This document shows, in pieces, positions 1 to 5,426 of a stretch of 5,875 nt of DNA. The position numbers and the translations under genes are program-made. Position 1 is the first letter of the stretch; every line of letters begins with the position of its first letter. Source of the stretch: an uncultured Bacteroidota bacterium (GTDB taxonomy: Bacteria > Bacteroidota > Bacteroidia > Flavobacteriales > Flavobacteriaceae); NCBI GenBank assembly GCA_903837025.1, contig CAILTC010000310.1, positions 1-5,875 on the forward strand, written 5' to 3'. The notes beneath the pieces were generated by a model. It was not told the origin of the DNA. It made no database searches and saw only the letters and a list, made by a program, of their open reading frames with translations.

Positions 1-41
1 CCTTTAAGCGGAACGCCTCCTTCTATTTTGAAAATTCCCAT
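1..41 (-). CDS. murA: MurA, UDP-N-acetylglucosamine 1-carboxyvinyltransferase, N-terminal fragment
   Basis: Only the first 13 complete codons lie inside the window; the gene runs off the left edge on the minus strand. The start ATG is the complement of 39-41 and the readable peptide is MGIFKIEGGVPLK followed by a partial Gly codon. The pattern M-G-x-F-x-I-E-G-G-x-x-L-(K/x)-G is the usual N-terminus of MurA, which transfers enolpyruvate from phosphoenolpyruvate to UDP-GlcNAc in the cytoplasm, the first committed step of peptidoglycan synthesis. The catalytic Cys loop and the rest of the enzyme are outside the window, so activity cannot be judged. It lies 78 bases downstream of the DUF4290 gene in the same direction, an order I recall from other Flavobacteriaceae, so it is probably co-transcribed. 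The call rests on a short peptide plus context. Confidence 0.8.
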   Translation of the reverse strand, partial: MGIFKIEGGVPLK

Positions 42-67
42 TTTTTTTAGGTTATAGGTTAAAATTT

Positions 68-105
68 ATGGGTTATGGGTTGCCAATGACAAACTCATAA
101 CCCAT
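68..105. repeat. Perfect 10-bp inverted repeat between the DUF4290 gene and murA
   Basis: The arms ATGGGTTATG (68-77) and CATAACCCAT (96-105) are exact reverse complements around an 18-base loop. Two further pairs (80-81 with 92-93) are possible after a 2x2 internal loop. In the transcribed (minus) direction the stem follows the DUF4290 stop but is not followed by a U-tract, so it is not a classical intrinsic terminator. The words GGTTATGGGTT and GGTTATAGGTT recur around the left arm (51-81). It could be an RNA-processing or attenuation structure, or an intergenic repeat with no function. Confidence 0.45.
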
Positions 106-119
106 CACTTTTAACTGAT

Positions 120-845
120 TTACAAAGGTTTTCTGTTTTGGTTTTTGTGAGTCGGATTTGGTTTTCCGGTTTTTGTATTCTTGTTGCTTTGAATTTTTGG
201 CTGTCCTGGAGGAGTGATTTTATTAGACACTCGCTTGTTGGTTCGCAATAAATCGGTGGTTGTCAAAAGTTCTTCGGTACTTTGAATTAGATTCAATTTC
301 CCATCGGAGAGTTCATATAAATGTTCGAAAATTACATCATCTTTCACCGTGTCTTTATTCCAACTTAAATACGATTTTTTCATGTGATTGGCGATTACTT
401 TTACCAAAGCACTTTTCATTTCGCCTTCTTCCCATTTATTAGCAACATCAATCATATACTTAATATTATTGCCATAATATCTGTATTTTGGAAAATTCTG
501 AGGGTATTTAAGTACATCGGGTTTGAGTTGCAAAACCTCACGAGTAGGAACCGGATAAGGGGATTCGACGTCTAATCTAAAATCGGACATGATAAACAAC
601 TGATCCCATAATTTGTGCTGAAAATCAAGAACGTCACGCAAATGAGGATTTAAACTTCCCATTACTTGAATGATATATTTTGCCGCTTTGTTGCGTTCAA
701 TAGGATCTTCAATAGCCGTCGCTTGGTCGATTAATTTTTGTAAATGACGACCATATTCAGGAATGATTAAGTGCGATCTTTCGGCATTATATTCTAAATG
801 ATGAACCACATCATTAGCGACTTCCTTTATATATTTTGAATTCAT
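120..845 (-). CDS. DUF4290 domain-containing protein, function unknown
   Basis: A 241-residue soluble protein with no signal peptide or membrane segment. Residues about 17-207 are the conserved DUF4290 region, which I recognise from flavobacterial proteins: LEYNAERSHLIIPEYGRHLQ (17-36), the helical segment with NKAAKYIIQVMGSLNPHLRD (52-71), DFQHKLWDQLFIMSDFRLDV (74-93), YPQNFPKYRYYGNNIKYMID (114-133) and an acidic/aromatic helix near 160-182. Residues 208-241 form a disordered-looking basic tail rich in Lys, Asn, Pro and Gln. No catalytic motif is evident. Start: the ATG at 843-845 is the only ATG before the conserved block. A GTG at residue 13 is an alternative, because residues 1-15 look less conserved. 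No Shine-Dalgarno sequence precedes it. The gene lies between the DUF493 gene and murA on the same strand, which suggests a shared operon and perhaps an envelope link, but that is inference. I know this family only from Bacteroidota. Confidence 0.93.
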   Translation of the reverse strand: MNSKYIKEVANDVVHHLEYNAERSHLIIPEYGRHLQKLIDQATAIEDPIERNKAAKYIIQVMGSLNPHLRDVLDFQHKLWDQLFIMSDFRLDVESPYPVPTREVLQLKPDVLKYPQNFPKYRYYGNNIKYMIDVANKWEEGEMKSALVKVIANHMKKSYLSWNKDTVKDDVIFEHLYELSDGKLNLIQSTEELLTTTDLLRTNKRVSNKITPPGQPKIQSNKNTKTGKPNPTHKNQNRKPL

Positions 846-880
846 CTGTTTATAATATTTGTTTTTTTATTGGAAGATAG

Positions 881-927
881 AACGCCAATTCCATTCTTAT
901 GTGTCAATGACGATTGTAATGGGCGTT
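881..927. repeat. Imperfect hairpin in the DUF493-DUF4290 spacer
   Basis: The arms 881-890 (AACGCCAATT) and 918-927 (AATGGGCGTT) pair at 9 of 10 positions, with one A/G mismatch at 887/921. A small inner stem, CAAT (905-908) with ATTG (913-916), sits inside the loop. In the minus-strand transcript it lies about 36 bases upstream of the DUF4290 start. An A-rich stretch, not a U-tract, follows it in the direction of transcription, so it should not terminate. It could modulate translation or processing between the two genes, or be a chance structure. Confidence 0.35.
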
Positions 928-952
928 TCATTTTCGAATTTATTTTGAATAT

Positions 953-1237
953 TTATAGAGATATAATACCTTCAATTGTAGATACTTCTATGTATTTATC
1001 TATTATTTCTTGGGAATCTTTTACCATAACATCAACAGATATACTCGTGAATTTACCTGTTTTGGATTTAGTTGTTTTTATCACTGCGCCCATGCAATCA
1101 AAGGCTTCTTCAACGCGGATAATGTTGTCATCAACACTTGGTACAATAAATTTGAATAAATATAATGCAGGCCAAGTATTGCTTAAATCCAACTCTGTTT
1201 TTAGCCTTTCGTAAAATTCTTGAGTATTCTTATCCAT
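953..1237 (-). CDS. DUF493 family (YbeD-like) small protein
   Basis: A 94-residue cytoplasmic protein of the DUF493/YbeD family, a compact ferredoxin-like alpha-beta fold of about 85-100 residues. It is proposed to be regulatory, but its biochemical role is not established. Visible landmarks are an N-terminal helix (MDKNTQEFYERLKTEL, 1-16), the first core strand LFKFIVP (27-33), a helix ending at MGAVIK (49-54), the family-typical loop and strand SKTGKFTSIS (58-67), a helix around SQEIIDKYIEV (75-85) and the C-terminal strand TIEGIISL (87-94). Start choice: a longer reading from a TTG at 1243 would add only Met-Thr; the ATG at 1235-1237 gives MDKNTQEFY, which matches the N-terminus I recall for flavobacterial homologues. 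The gene is first in the minus-strand unit, with a candidate -7 box 20 bases upstream. The 115-base spacer to the DUF4290 start holds no promoter-like box. Confidence 0.9.
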   Translation of the reverse strand: MDKNTQEFYERLKTELDLSNTWPALYLFKFIVPSVDDNIIRVEEAFDCMGAVIKTTKSKTGKFTSISVDVMVKDSQEIIDKYIEVSTIEGIISL

Positions 1238-1257
1238 GGTCAAATTTAAAATAAAAG

Positions 1258-1265
1258 CAAATATA
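1258..1265 (-). promoter_or_regulatory. Candidate -7 box for the DUF493-DUF4290-murA unit
   Basis: On the minus strand this reads TATATTTG, an exact match to the Bacteroidota primary-sigma -7 consensus TAnnTTTG. It ends 20 bases before the DUF493 ATG, leaving a leader of roughly 10-15 bases. No TTTG is seen at the expected 19-base spacing upstream, so the -33 element is weak or absent. Confidence 0.5.
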
Positions 1266-1345
1266 CAGTTTTGATTTTAGATATTAGAATTTAGCTTCGA
1301 AACTTCGGTTTAATGGGTTTTAAGTAATGAAAATTTTAAGTCTAA

Positions 1346-1362
1346 GTATTCTTTCAGAATAC
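1346..1362. promoter_or_regulatory. Perfect 17-bp palindrome, possible operator
   Basis: GTATTCT (1346-1352) and AGAATAC (1356-1362) are exact reverse complements around a TTC spacer. The site covers the place where a -33 element would sit for the -7 box at 1376-1383, so a dimeric repressor bound here could block the ATPase promoter. The arrangement suits a helix-turn-helix dimer, but no cognate regulator is encoded in the window. Operator function is inferred from symmetry and position only. Confidence 0.35.
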
Positions 1363-1375
1363 CGATAACTTTAGG

Positions 1376-1383
1376 TAAATTTG
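1376..1383 (+). promoter_or_regulatory. Candidate -7 box for the ATPase-recQ-fmt unit
   Basis: TAAATTTG matches the Bacteroidota -7 consensus TAnnTTTG exactly and ends 17 bases before the GTG start at 1401. At the -33 position there is only TTTC (1352-1355, 20-base spacing), one base off TTTG and inside the 17-bp palindrome. It is plausibly the promoter for all three plus-strand genes, since no equally good box lies before recQ or fmt. Confidence 0.5.
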
Positions 1384-1400
1384 CTCCTTAATCAAAAAAA

Positions 1401-1934
1401 GTGCCTAAAGAAATTGTAGTTATTATTGGTGGACCCGGAAGTGGTAAAAGTACTGTCATTAACGGATTGATGGAAAAAGGATTCTGTTGTTATCCCGAAA
1501 TTTCACGTCAAGTTACGATAGAGGCACAAAAAGAAGGTATTGAACAATTGTTCTTAGAGAATCCTTTGTTGTTCAGTGAATTACTTCTTGAAGGTAGAAA
1601 AAAACAATATCAAAACGCCCTTAGCGAACCCCATAAAATAGTGTTTATCGATCGCGGTATTCCAGATGTTTTGGCTTATATGCAATTTATCGGTGATGAA
1701 TATCCTGACCATTTTGACAAAGCTTGTAAAGAACATTTGTACACGAAAATATTTATTCTTCCGCCTTGGGAAGAAATTTTCACCAGCGATCAAGAGCGTT
1801 ACGAGAACTTTGAACAAGCAAAAAACATCGATCTTCATCTTGCGGAAACCTATAAAAAATACGGATACGAACTTATCGAAGTCCCAAAGGATACCGTTGA
1901 TAATAGAATTTTATTTATCTTAGATAAAATTTAA
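1401..1934 (+). CDS. Small P-loop ATPase/kinase-like protein (AAA_28-type)
   Basis: A 177-residue cytoplasmic protein consisting almost entirely of one P-loop NTPase domain. The Walker A motif is GGPGSGKST (10-18), just after the first hydrophobic strand IVVIIG (5-10). A Walker B-like strand IVFIDRGIPD (80-89) supplies Asp84 and the DRG(x)PD signature seen in NadR- and thymidylate-kinase-like P-loop proteins. FILPPWEEIF (158-167 approximately) and the nearby Arg of DQERYENFEQA resemble the substrate/lid region, and the C-terminus (YELIEVPKDTVDNRILFIL) closes the fold. This matches uncharacterised AAA_28 ATPases of about 180 residues; the phosphate acceptor, if any, is unknown. Translation begins at a GTG (1401-1403), because no ATG precedes Walker A and the GTG is only four codons before the first strand. 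It is first in a plus-strand unit, 78 bases ahead of recQ. Confidence 0.88.
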   Translation: MPKEIVVIIGGPGSGKSTVINGLMEKGFCCYPEISRQVTIEAQKEGIEQLFLENPLLFSELLLEGRKKQYQNALSEPHKIVFIDRGIPDVLAYMQFIGDEYPDHFDKACKEHLYTKIFILPPWEEIFTSDQERYENFEQAKNIDLHLAETYKKYGYELIEVPKDTVDNRILFILDKI

Positions 1935-1940
1935 CAAGTT

Positions 1941-2005
1941 GTTTAAAGTCTTAGGTTTAAAGTTGAGCAACTTTAAACTTTAAATAAAACTTTAAACTTT
2001 AAACC
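1941..2005. repeat. Palindromic word-repeat cluster upstream of recQ
   Basis: The spacer is built from variants of one word, GTTTAAAG/CTTTAAAC. GTTTAAAGTTG (1955-1965) and CAACTTTAAAC (1968-1978) are perfect 11-base inverted arms. AACTTTAAACTTTAAA occurs twice as a 16-base direct repeat (1969-1984 and 1988-2003, 19-base period). GGTTTAAAGTT (1954-1964) can instead pair with AACTTTAAACC (1995-2005), so two mutually exclusive hairpins are possible just ahead of the recQ GTG. No U-tract follows, so it is not a standard terminator. It may affect recQ expression or be a tolerated intergenic repeat. Confidence 0.6.
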
Positions 2006-2012
2006 AAAAATA

Positions 2013-3908
2013 GTGCAAACAGCCCTAGAAATTCTTCAAAAATATTGGAAACACGATACCTTTAGATCCCCACAAGACGAAATTATCAATTCGGTTTTGG
2101 AGGGAAAAGACACTTTTGGATTGATGCCAACAGGTGGTGGAAAATCGATTTGTTTTCAGATTCCTGCACTAATGAAGCCCGGAATTTGTCTTGTTATTTC
2201 GCCTTTAGTGGCGCTGATGAAAGATCAAGTGCAGCGTTTGCAAAAGATGGACATCAAAGCCATAGCATTAACAGGCGGCATCCGATCGGACGAAATGATT
2301 ACGCTTTTGGACAATTGCGAATTTGGCAATTATAAATTCCTTTACCTTTCGCCAGAACGCTTGCAATCGGATTGGATTTTAGAACGAATCAAAAATTTGC
2401 CTATCAATTTAATCGCCATAGACGAGGCGCATTGTGTGTCGCAATGGGGACACGATTTTCGTCCAGCTTATTTGAAAATTGCCCATTTAAAAACGCATTT
2501 TCCTAAAATTCCCTTTTTGGCACTTACGGCTTCGGCAACAAAGACGGTGCTCGAAGATGTAATTGTGCAATTGGGATTAGAAAAACCAGTCCTTTTTCAG
2601 AAATCATTCGCAAGAAAAAACATTGCTTATATGGTTTTTGAAGTCGAAGATAAATTATACCGAATGGAGCAGATCTTGAAGAAGAATCCGCAGCCTTCGA
2701 TTATCTATGTTCGTAACCGAAAATCGTGTTCTGATACCGCTTTGCAATTGCAATCCTTGGGATTTAAAGCGACCTTTTATCACGGCGGATTATCTGCAAA
2801 GGAGAAAGAAAAAAACATGAATCTTTGGATGAATGAAGAGGTTCAGGCGATTGTTGCCACCAATGCTTTTGGAATGGGAATTGACAAATCGAATGTGAAA
2901 ACGGTGATACATATTCATCTTCCAGAAAGCATCGAAAGTTATTATCAGGAAGCCGGACGTGCTGGGCGAAATGAGGAAAAAGCCTTTGCTGTGATCCTCA
3001 CAAGTCCTTCAGATATTGTTCAGGCACAAAGTCAATTTATCAATGTATTGCCCGATAAAAAGTTGCTAACTCAGATTTATATTAAACTATGTACGTATTT
3101 CCAAATCGCTTATGGTGAAGGAATCAACGAGCAATTTTCGTTTAATTTGAATCATTTTTGCCAAAGATATGGGTTTCCGGGGCTGAAGACTTTCAATGCG
3201 ATTCAGTTTTTAGATCGCCAAGGAATTTTGAGTTTGTCACAAGAATATTCAGAGCGAATCACGATGCAATTTCTTATTGAGTCGAAAGAAGTGATTCGGT
3301 ATATGAGTTTAAATACATCAGAAGAACCCATTATATTAACTATTCTTCGGACGTATCCTGGGATTTACGAAACTCAAACCGCAATAAATTTATCCTTGAT
3401 TGCAAAGAAAGCAAGTTGTGATGAAAAGGAAATACAAGTGGTTTTAGAAAAATTGCAAGGACTCGAGATTGTCGATTATCATAAAAAAAACAATGATGCG
3501 ACGATTATTTTTAATGAAGTTCGAGAAGATGAAAGAACGATAAATAGAGTTTCGAAGTATCTTGAAAATCAGAATATGCAAAAAATTGCTCAATTTGATG
3601 CCGTTTTGAATTATCTCAATACCAAAAAAGTATGCAAGAGCAAATTGATTCTTGCCTATTTTGGAGAAGAAGCAACTGCGGATTGCGGGATTTGTTCCTA
3701 TTGTATTTCTAAAAAAAAGAAACCCGTTAATGAAGCGTTGATTTCGGAGAAAATCATTGGATTATTAAAAATGCAGGAAATGGATTCGAGAGAAATTCAA
3801 AAACTAACCAAAAATACCGAAGACGATATTATCTTTGCGCTTCAAAATTTATTAGAAAATAATCTTATTTCGATACTTTCGAATAACAAATACAGCCTAA
3901 AACAATAA
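2013..3908 (+). CDS. recQ: ATP-dependent DNA helicase RecQ, with extra winged-helix region
   Basis: A 631-residue superfamily 2 helicase, expected to unwind DNA 3'-5' in recombination and repair. The core motifs are complete: motif 0 around FRSPQDEII (17-25), Walker A TGGGKS (40-45), motif Ia SPLVALMKDQ (63-72), DEAH (137-140) followed by the RecQ-specific aromatic loop CVSQWGHDFR (141-150), LTASAT (171-176), motif IV IIYVRNRKSC (230-239), motif V VATNAFGMGIDK (281-292) and motif VI YYQEAGRAGRN (310-320). The zinc cluster has canonical CX16CX2CX2C spacing (Cys541, 558, 561, 564) but lies about 160 residues later than in E. coli RecQ. The intervening region (about 345-510) looks like two winged helices. 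After the cluster only one short winged helix remains (about 573-631), and no HRDC domain is present. It starts at GTG (MQTALEIL), directly before motif 0. Its TAA overlaps the fmt ATG. Confidence 0.95.
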   Translation: MQTALEILQKYWKHDTFRSPQDEIINSVLEGKDTFGLMPTGGGKSICFQIPALMKPGICLVISPLVALMKDQVQRLQKMDIKAIALTGGIRSDEMITLLDNCEFGNYKFLYLSPERLQSDWILERIKNLPINLIAIDEAHCVSQWGHDFRPAYLKIAHLKTHFPKIPFLALTASATKTVLEDVIVQLGLEKPVLFQKSFARKNIAYMVFEVEDKLYRMEQILKKNPQPSIIYVRNRKSCSDTALQLQSLGFKATFYHGGLSAKEKEKNMNLWMNEEVQAIVATNAFGMGIDKSNVKTVIHIHLPESIESYYQEAGRAGRNEEKAFAVILTSPSDIVQAQSQFINVLPDKKLLTQIYIKLCTYFQIAYGEGINEQFSFNLNHFCQRYGFPGLKTFNAIQFLDRQGILSLSQEYSERITMQFLIESKEVIRYMSLNTSEEPIILTILRTYPGIYETQTAINLSLIAKKASCDEKEIQVVLEKLQGLEIVDYHKKNNDATIIFNEVREDERTINRVSKYLENQNMQKIAQFDAVLNYLNTKKVCKSKLILAYFGEEATADCGICSYCISKKKKPVNEALISEKIIGLLKMQEMDSREIQKLTKNTEDDIIFALQNLLENNLISILSNNKYSLKQ

Positions 3909-4855
3909 TGGAGAAATTAAGAATTGTATTTATGGGAACGCCAGAATTTGCCGTTGGCATTTTGGATACTATAATCAAAAACAACTACGAAGTTGTGGGA
4001 GTTATCACAGCGGCGGATAAACCGGCAGGTCGCGGACAAAAAATAAAATATTCGGCGGTAAAAGAATATGCTTTAGAAAATAATCTAAGCTTATTGCAAC
4101 CTACCAACTTAAAAGATGAAGTTTTTTTACAGGATTTAAAGGCTTTAAATGCAAATCTACAAATCGTTGTAGCTTTCCGAATGTTGCCCGAAGTAGTTTG
4201 GAAAATGCCAAAACTAGGAACATTTAATCTTCATGCGTCGTTGCTGCCTAATTATCGCGGTGCAGCCCCAATCAATTGGGCAATTATAAATGGAGACACA
4301 AAAACCGGTGTAACCACTTTTTTTATTGATGATAAAATAGATACTGGTGCTATCATTTTGAGTTCTGAAACCGAAATTGCTCCTGACGAAACCGTTGGGC
4401 AATTACATGATCGATTGATGGTTTTGGGCAGCGGAACCGTTTTATCAACTTTGACATTAATTGAAAATGGAACTGTAGTTACAAGCGTTCAAAAAGACAG
4501 TCCAGAAATAAAAACCGCCTACAAATTAAACAAAGAAAACTGCAAGATAGACTGGGCAAAATCGGCAGTTGAAATTTACAATCAGATACGAGGATTGAAT
4601 CCATATCCGTCTGCTTGGTGTTTTTTTAGCGATAAAGAGGAGGAATGGAGTGTAAAAATTCATGATGCCAAAGTACTATTTGAAGACCATGATTATGAGT
4701 TAGGAAGCCTAATTTGTACCAAAAAAGAAATGAAAATTGCGGTAGAAAAAGGATATATACAAGTGCTAAGTTTGCAATTTCCAGGGAAAAAGAAGATGAA
4801 AACAGCCGAATTGTTAAACGGAATGTCTTTTTCGGTGGAGTCAAAAGTGTATTAA
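3908..4855 (+). CDS. fmt: Methionyl-tRNA formyltransferase
   Basis: A 315-residue cytoplasmic enzyme that formylates methionyl-initiator tRNA using 10-formyltetrahydrofolate; the length is normal for the family. The N-terminal Rossmann-like domain begins LRIVFMGTPEFAV (4-16). The signature NLHASLLPNYRGAAPINWAI (107-126) carries the catalytic Asn107 and His109, and Asp145 in DDKIDTG (141-147) completes the triad corresponding to E. coli Asn108/His110/Asp146. The tRNA-binding C-terminal domain is recognisable from IDWAKSAVEIYNQIRGLNPY (214-233). The loop KPAGRGQKIKYSAVK (38-52) is also typical. The ATG at 3908-3910 shares its A with the recQ stop (TAATG), so it is last in the ATPase-recQ-fmt unit and is probably translated by reinitiation or coupling, as no ribosome-binding site is visible. 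A formylation pathway also implies a deformylase elsewhere in the genome. Confidence 0.97.
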   Translation: MEKLRIVFMGTPEFAVGILDTIIKNNYEVVGVITAADKPAGRGQKIKYSAVKEYALENNLSLLQPTNLKDEVFLQDLKALNANLQIVVAFRMLPEVVWKMPKLGTFNLHASLLPNYRGAAPINWAIINGDTKTGVTTFFIDDKIDTGAIILSSETEIAPDETVGQLHDRLMVLGSGTVLSTLTLIENGTVVTSVQKDSPEIKTAYKLNKENCKIDWAKSAVEIYNQIRGLNPYPSAWCFFSDKEEEWSVKIHDAKVLFEDHDYELGSLICTKKEMKIAVEKGYIQVLSLQFPGKKKMKTAELLNGMSFSVESKVY

Positions 4856-4960
4856 CGTCAGTAAAACGGGAGTTTTTCTTATGATTTAGTAGGGTTAATC
4901 CGTGTTTTATGAACAAAAAAAACAAGTTATCAACAAATTATGCTAAAAAAAAGTAAAACG

Positions 4961-4991
4961 TTTGCAAGGGACGTATTTCCTACTAAATTTG
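4961..4991 (+). promoter_or_regulatory. Consensus Bacteroidota promoter for the HU gene
   Basis: TTTG (4961-4964) and TAAATTTG (4984-4991) match both halves of the Bacteroidota primary-sigma consensus (TTTG, about 19 bases, TAnnTTTG), with a spacing of exactly 19. Transcription should start near 4996-5000, giving an A/T-rich leader of about 40 bases without a Shine-Dalgarno sequence. Such a clean promoter fits an abundant protein like HU. The sequence between fmt and this promoter (4856-4960) is A-rich and shows no gene. Confidence 0.8.
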
Positions 4992-5037
4992 TTCTTGTAA
5001 CAAAGTTTTTTTAACCAACATTTAATAACTAAATATT

Positions 5038-5310
5038 ATGAACAAATCAGAATTAATTGATGCTATCGCTGCTGATGCAGGAATTACAAAAGCTGCTGCA
5101 AAACTAGCTTTAGAGTCTTTTTTAGGTAACGTAGGTGGTACTTTGAAAAAAGGTGGAAGAGTTTCATTAGTAGGTTTCGGATCTTGGTCAGTTTCTGCTA
5201 GAGCTGCAAGAGACGGTAGAAATCCTCAAACAGGAAATACTATTAAAATTGCTGCTAAAAATGTAGTGAAATTTAAAGCAGGTGCTGACTTAGAAGGTGC
5301 AGTAAACTAA
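5038..5310 (+). CDS. hup: HU family DNA-binding protein
   Basis: A 90-residue nucleoid-associated protein of the HU/IHF family, which binds and bends DNA as a dimer and compacts the chromosome. The helical dimerisation half is MNKSELIDAIAADAGITKAA (1-20) plus the helix to about residue 37. The signature GGRVSLVGFGSW (39-50) leads into the beta arm, where RNPQTG (61-66) contains the conserved Pro63 that intercalates into DNA. The C-terminal strand and helix are VVKFKAGADLEGAVN (76-90). The length is exactly that of bacterial HU rather than the longer Bacteroidota HU-like proteins with extensions, and GFGSW replaces the common GFGTF. Codon choice (GCT, GGT, AGA) looks more biased than in neighbouring genes, consistent with high expression. 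It has its own consensus promoter and a strong terminator, so it is a single-gene unit. HU versus an IHF-type subunit cannot be fully excluded. Confidence 0.96.
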   Translation: MNKSELIDAIAADAGITKAAAKLALESFLGNVGGTLKKGGRVSLVGFGSWSVSARAARDGRNPQTGNTIKIAAKNVVKFKAGADLEGAVN

Positions 5311-5333
5311 TTTAAATTTTTTAAAAAATACTC

Positions 5334-5360
5334 AAAACCTTCCTTTGGAGGGTTTTTTTT
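5334..5360 (+). terminator. Intrinsic terminator of the HU gene
   Basis: AAAACCTTCC (5334-5343) pairs with GGAGGGTTTT (5347-5356) over ten positions, one of them G-U, around a TTT loop, and runs straight into eight T residues (5353-5360). It begins 24 bases after the HU stop. The stretch just before it contains a symmetric A/T palindrome, T6 then A6 (5316-5329). It separates HU transcription from the yqgE gene. Confidence 0.9.
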
Positions 5361-5373
5361 ATATTTTATCGAT

Positions 5374-5381
5374 TATATTTG
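5374..5381 (+). promoter_or_regulatory. Candidate -7 box for yqgE
   Basis: TATATTTG matches TAnnTTTG exactly and lies 45 bases before the yqgE ATG and 13 bases after the HU terminator T-tract, where a new promoter is expected. No TTTG is found at 19-base spacing, so the -33 half is poor and the call is tentative. Confidence 0.45.
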
Positions 5382-5426
5382 GTTGATTTTAATCTTTATT
5401 CTTAAATTTAATTCAAATTAAAACCA

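Noticed and set aside
870..1214. Open plus-strand frame of about 114 codons
   Set aside because: It is antisense to the well-recognised DUF493 gene and its protein resembles no family I know; the DUF493 frame explains this DNA.
1237..1243. TTG start at 1243 for the DUF493 gene
   Set aside because: It adds only two residues; the ATG at 1237 gives the family-typical MDKNT start.
4863..4877. AAAAC-GGGA-GTTTTT as an fmt terminator
   Set aside because: The stem has only five pairs, four of them A-T, and only five T residues follow; too weak to call although the position just after fmt is right.
4626..4925. Open minus-strand frame of about 99 codons
   Set aside because: It lies mainly opposite the conserved C-terminal domain of fmt and has no recognisable motif or promoter-like box.
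4927..4935. TTATCAACA, one mismatch from a DnaA box, upstream of HU
   Set aside because: It is a single near-match in A/T-rich DNA with no cluster of boxes and no dnaA or dnaN nearby, so there is no support for an origin.
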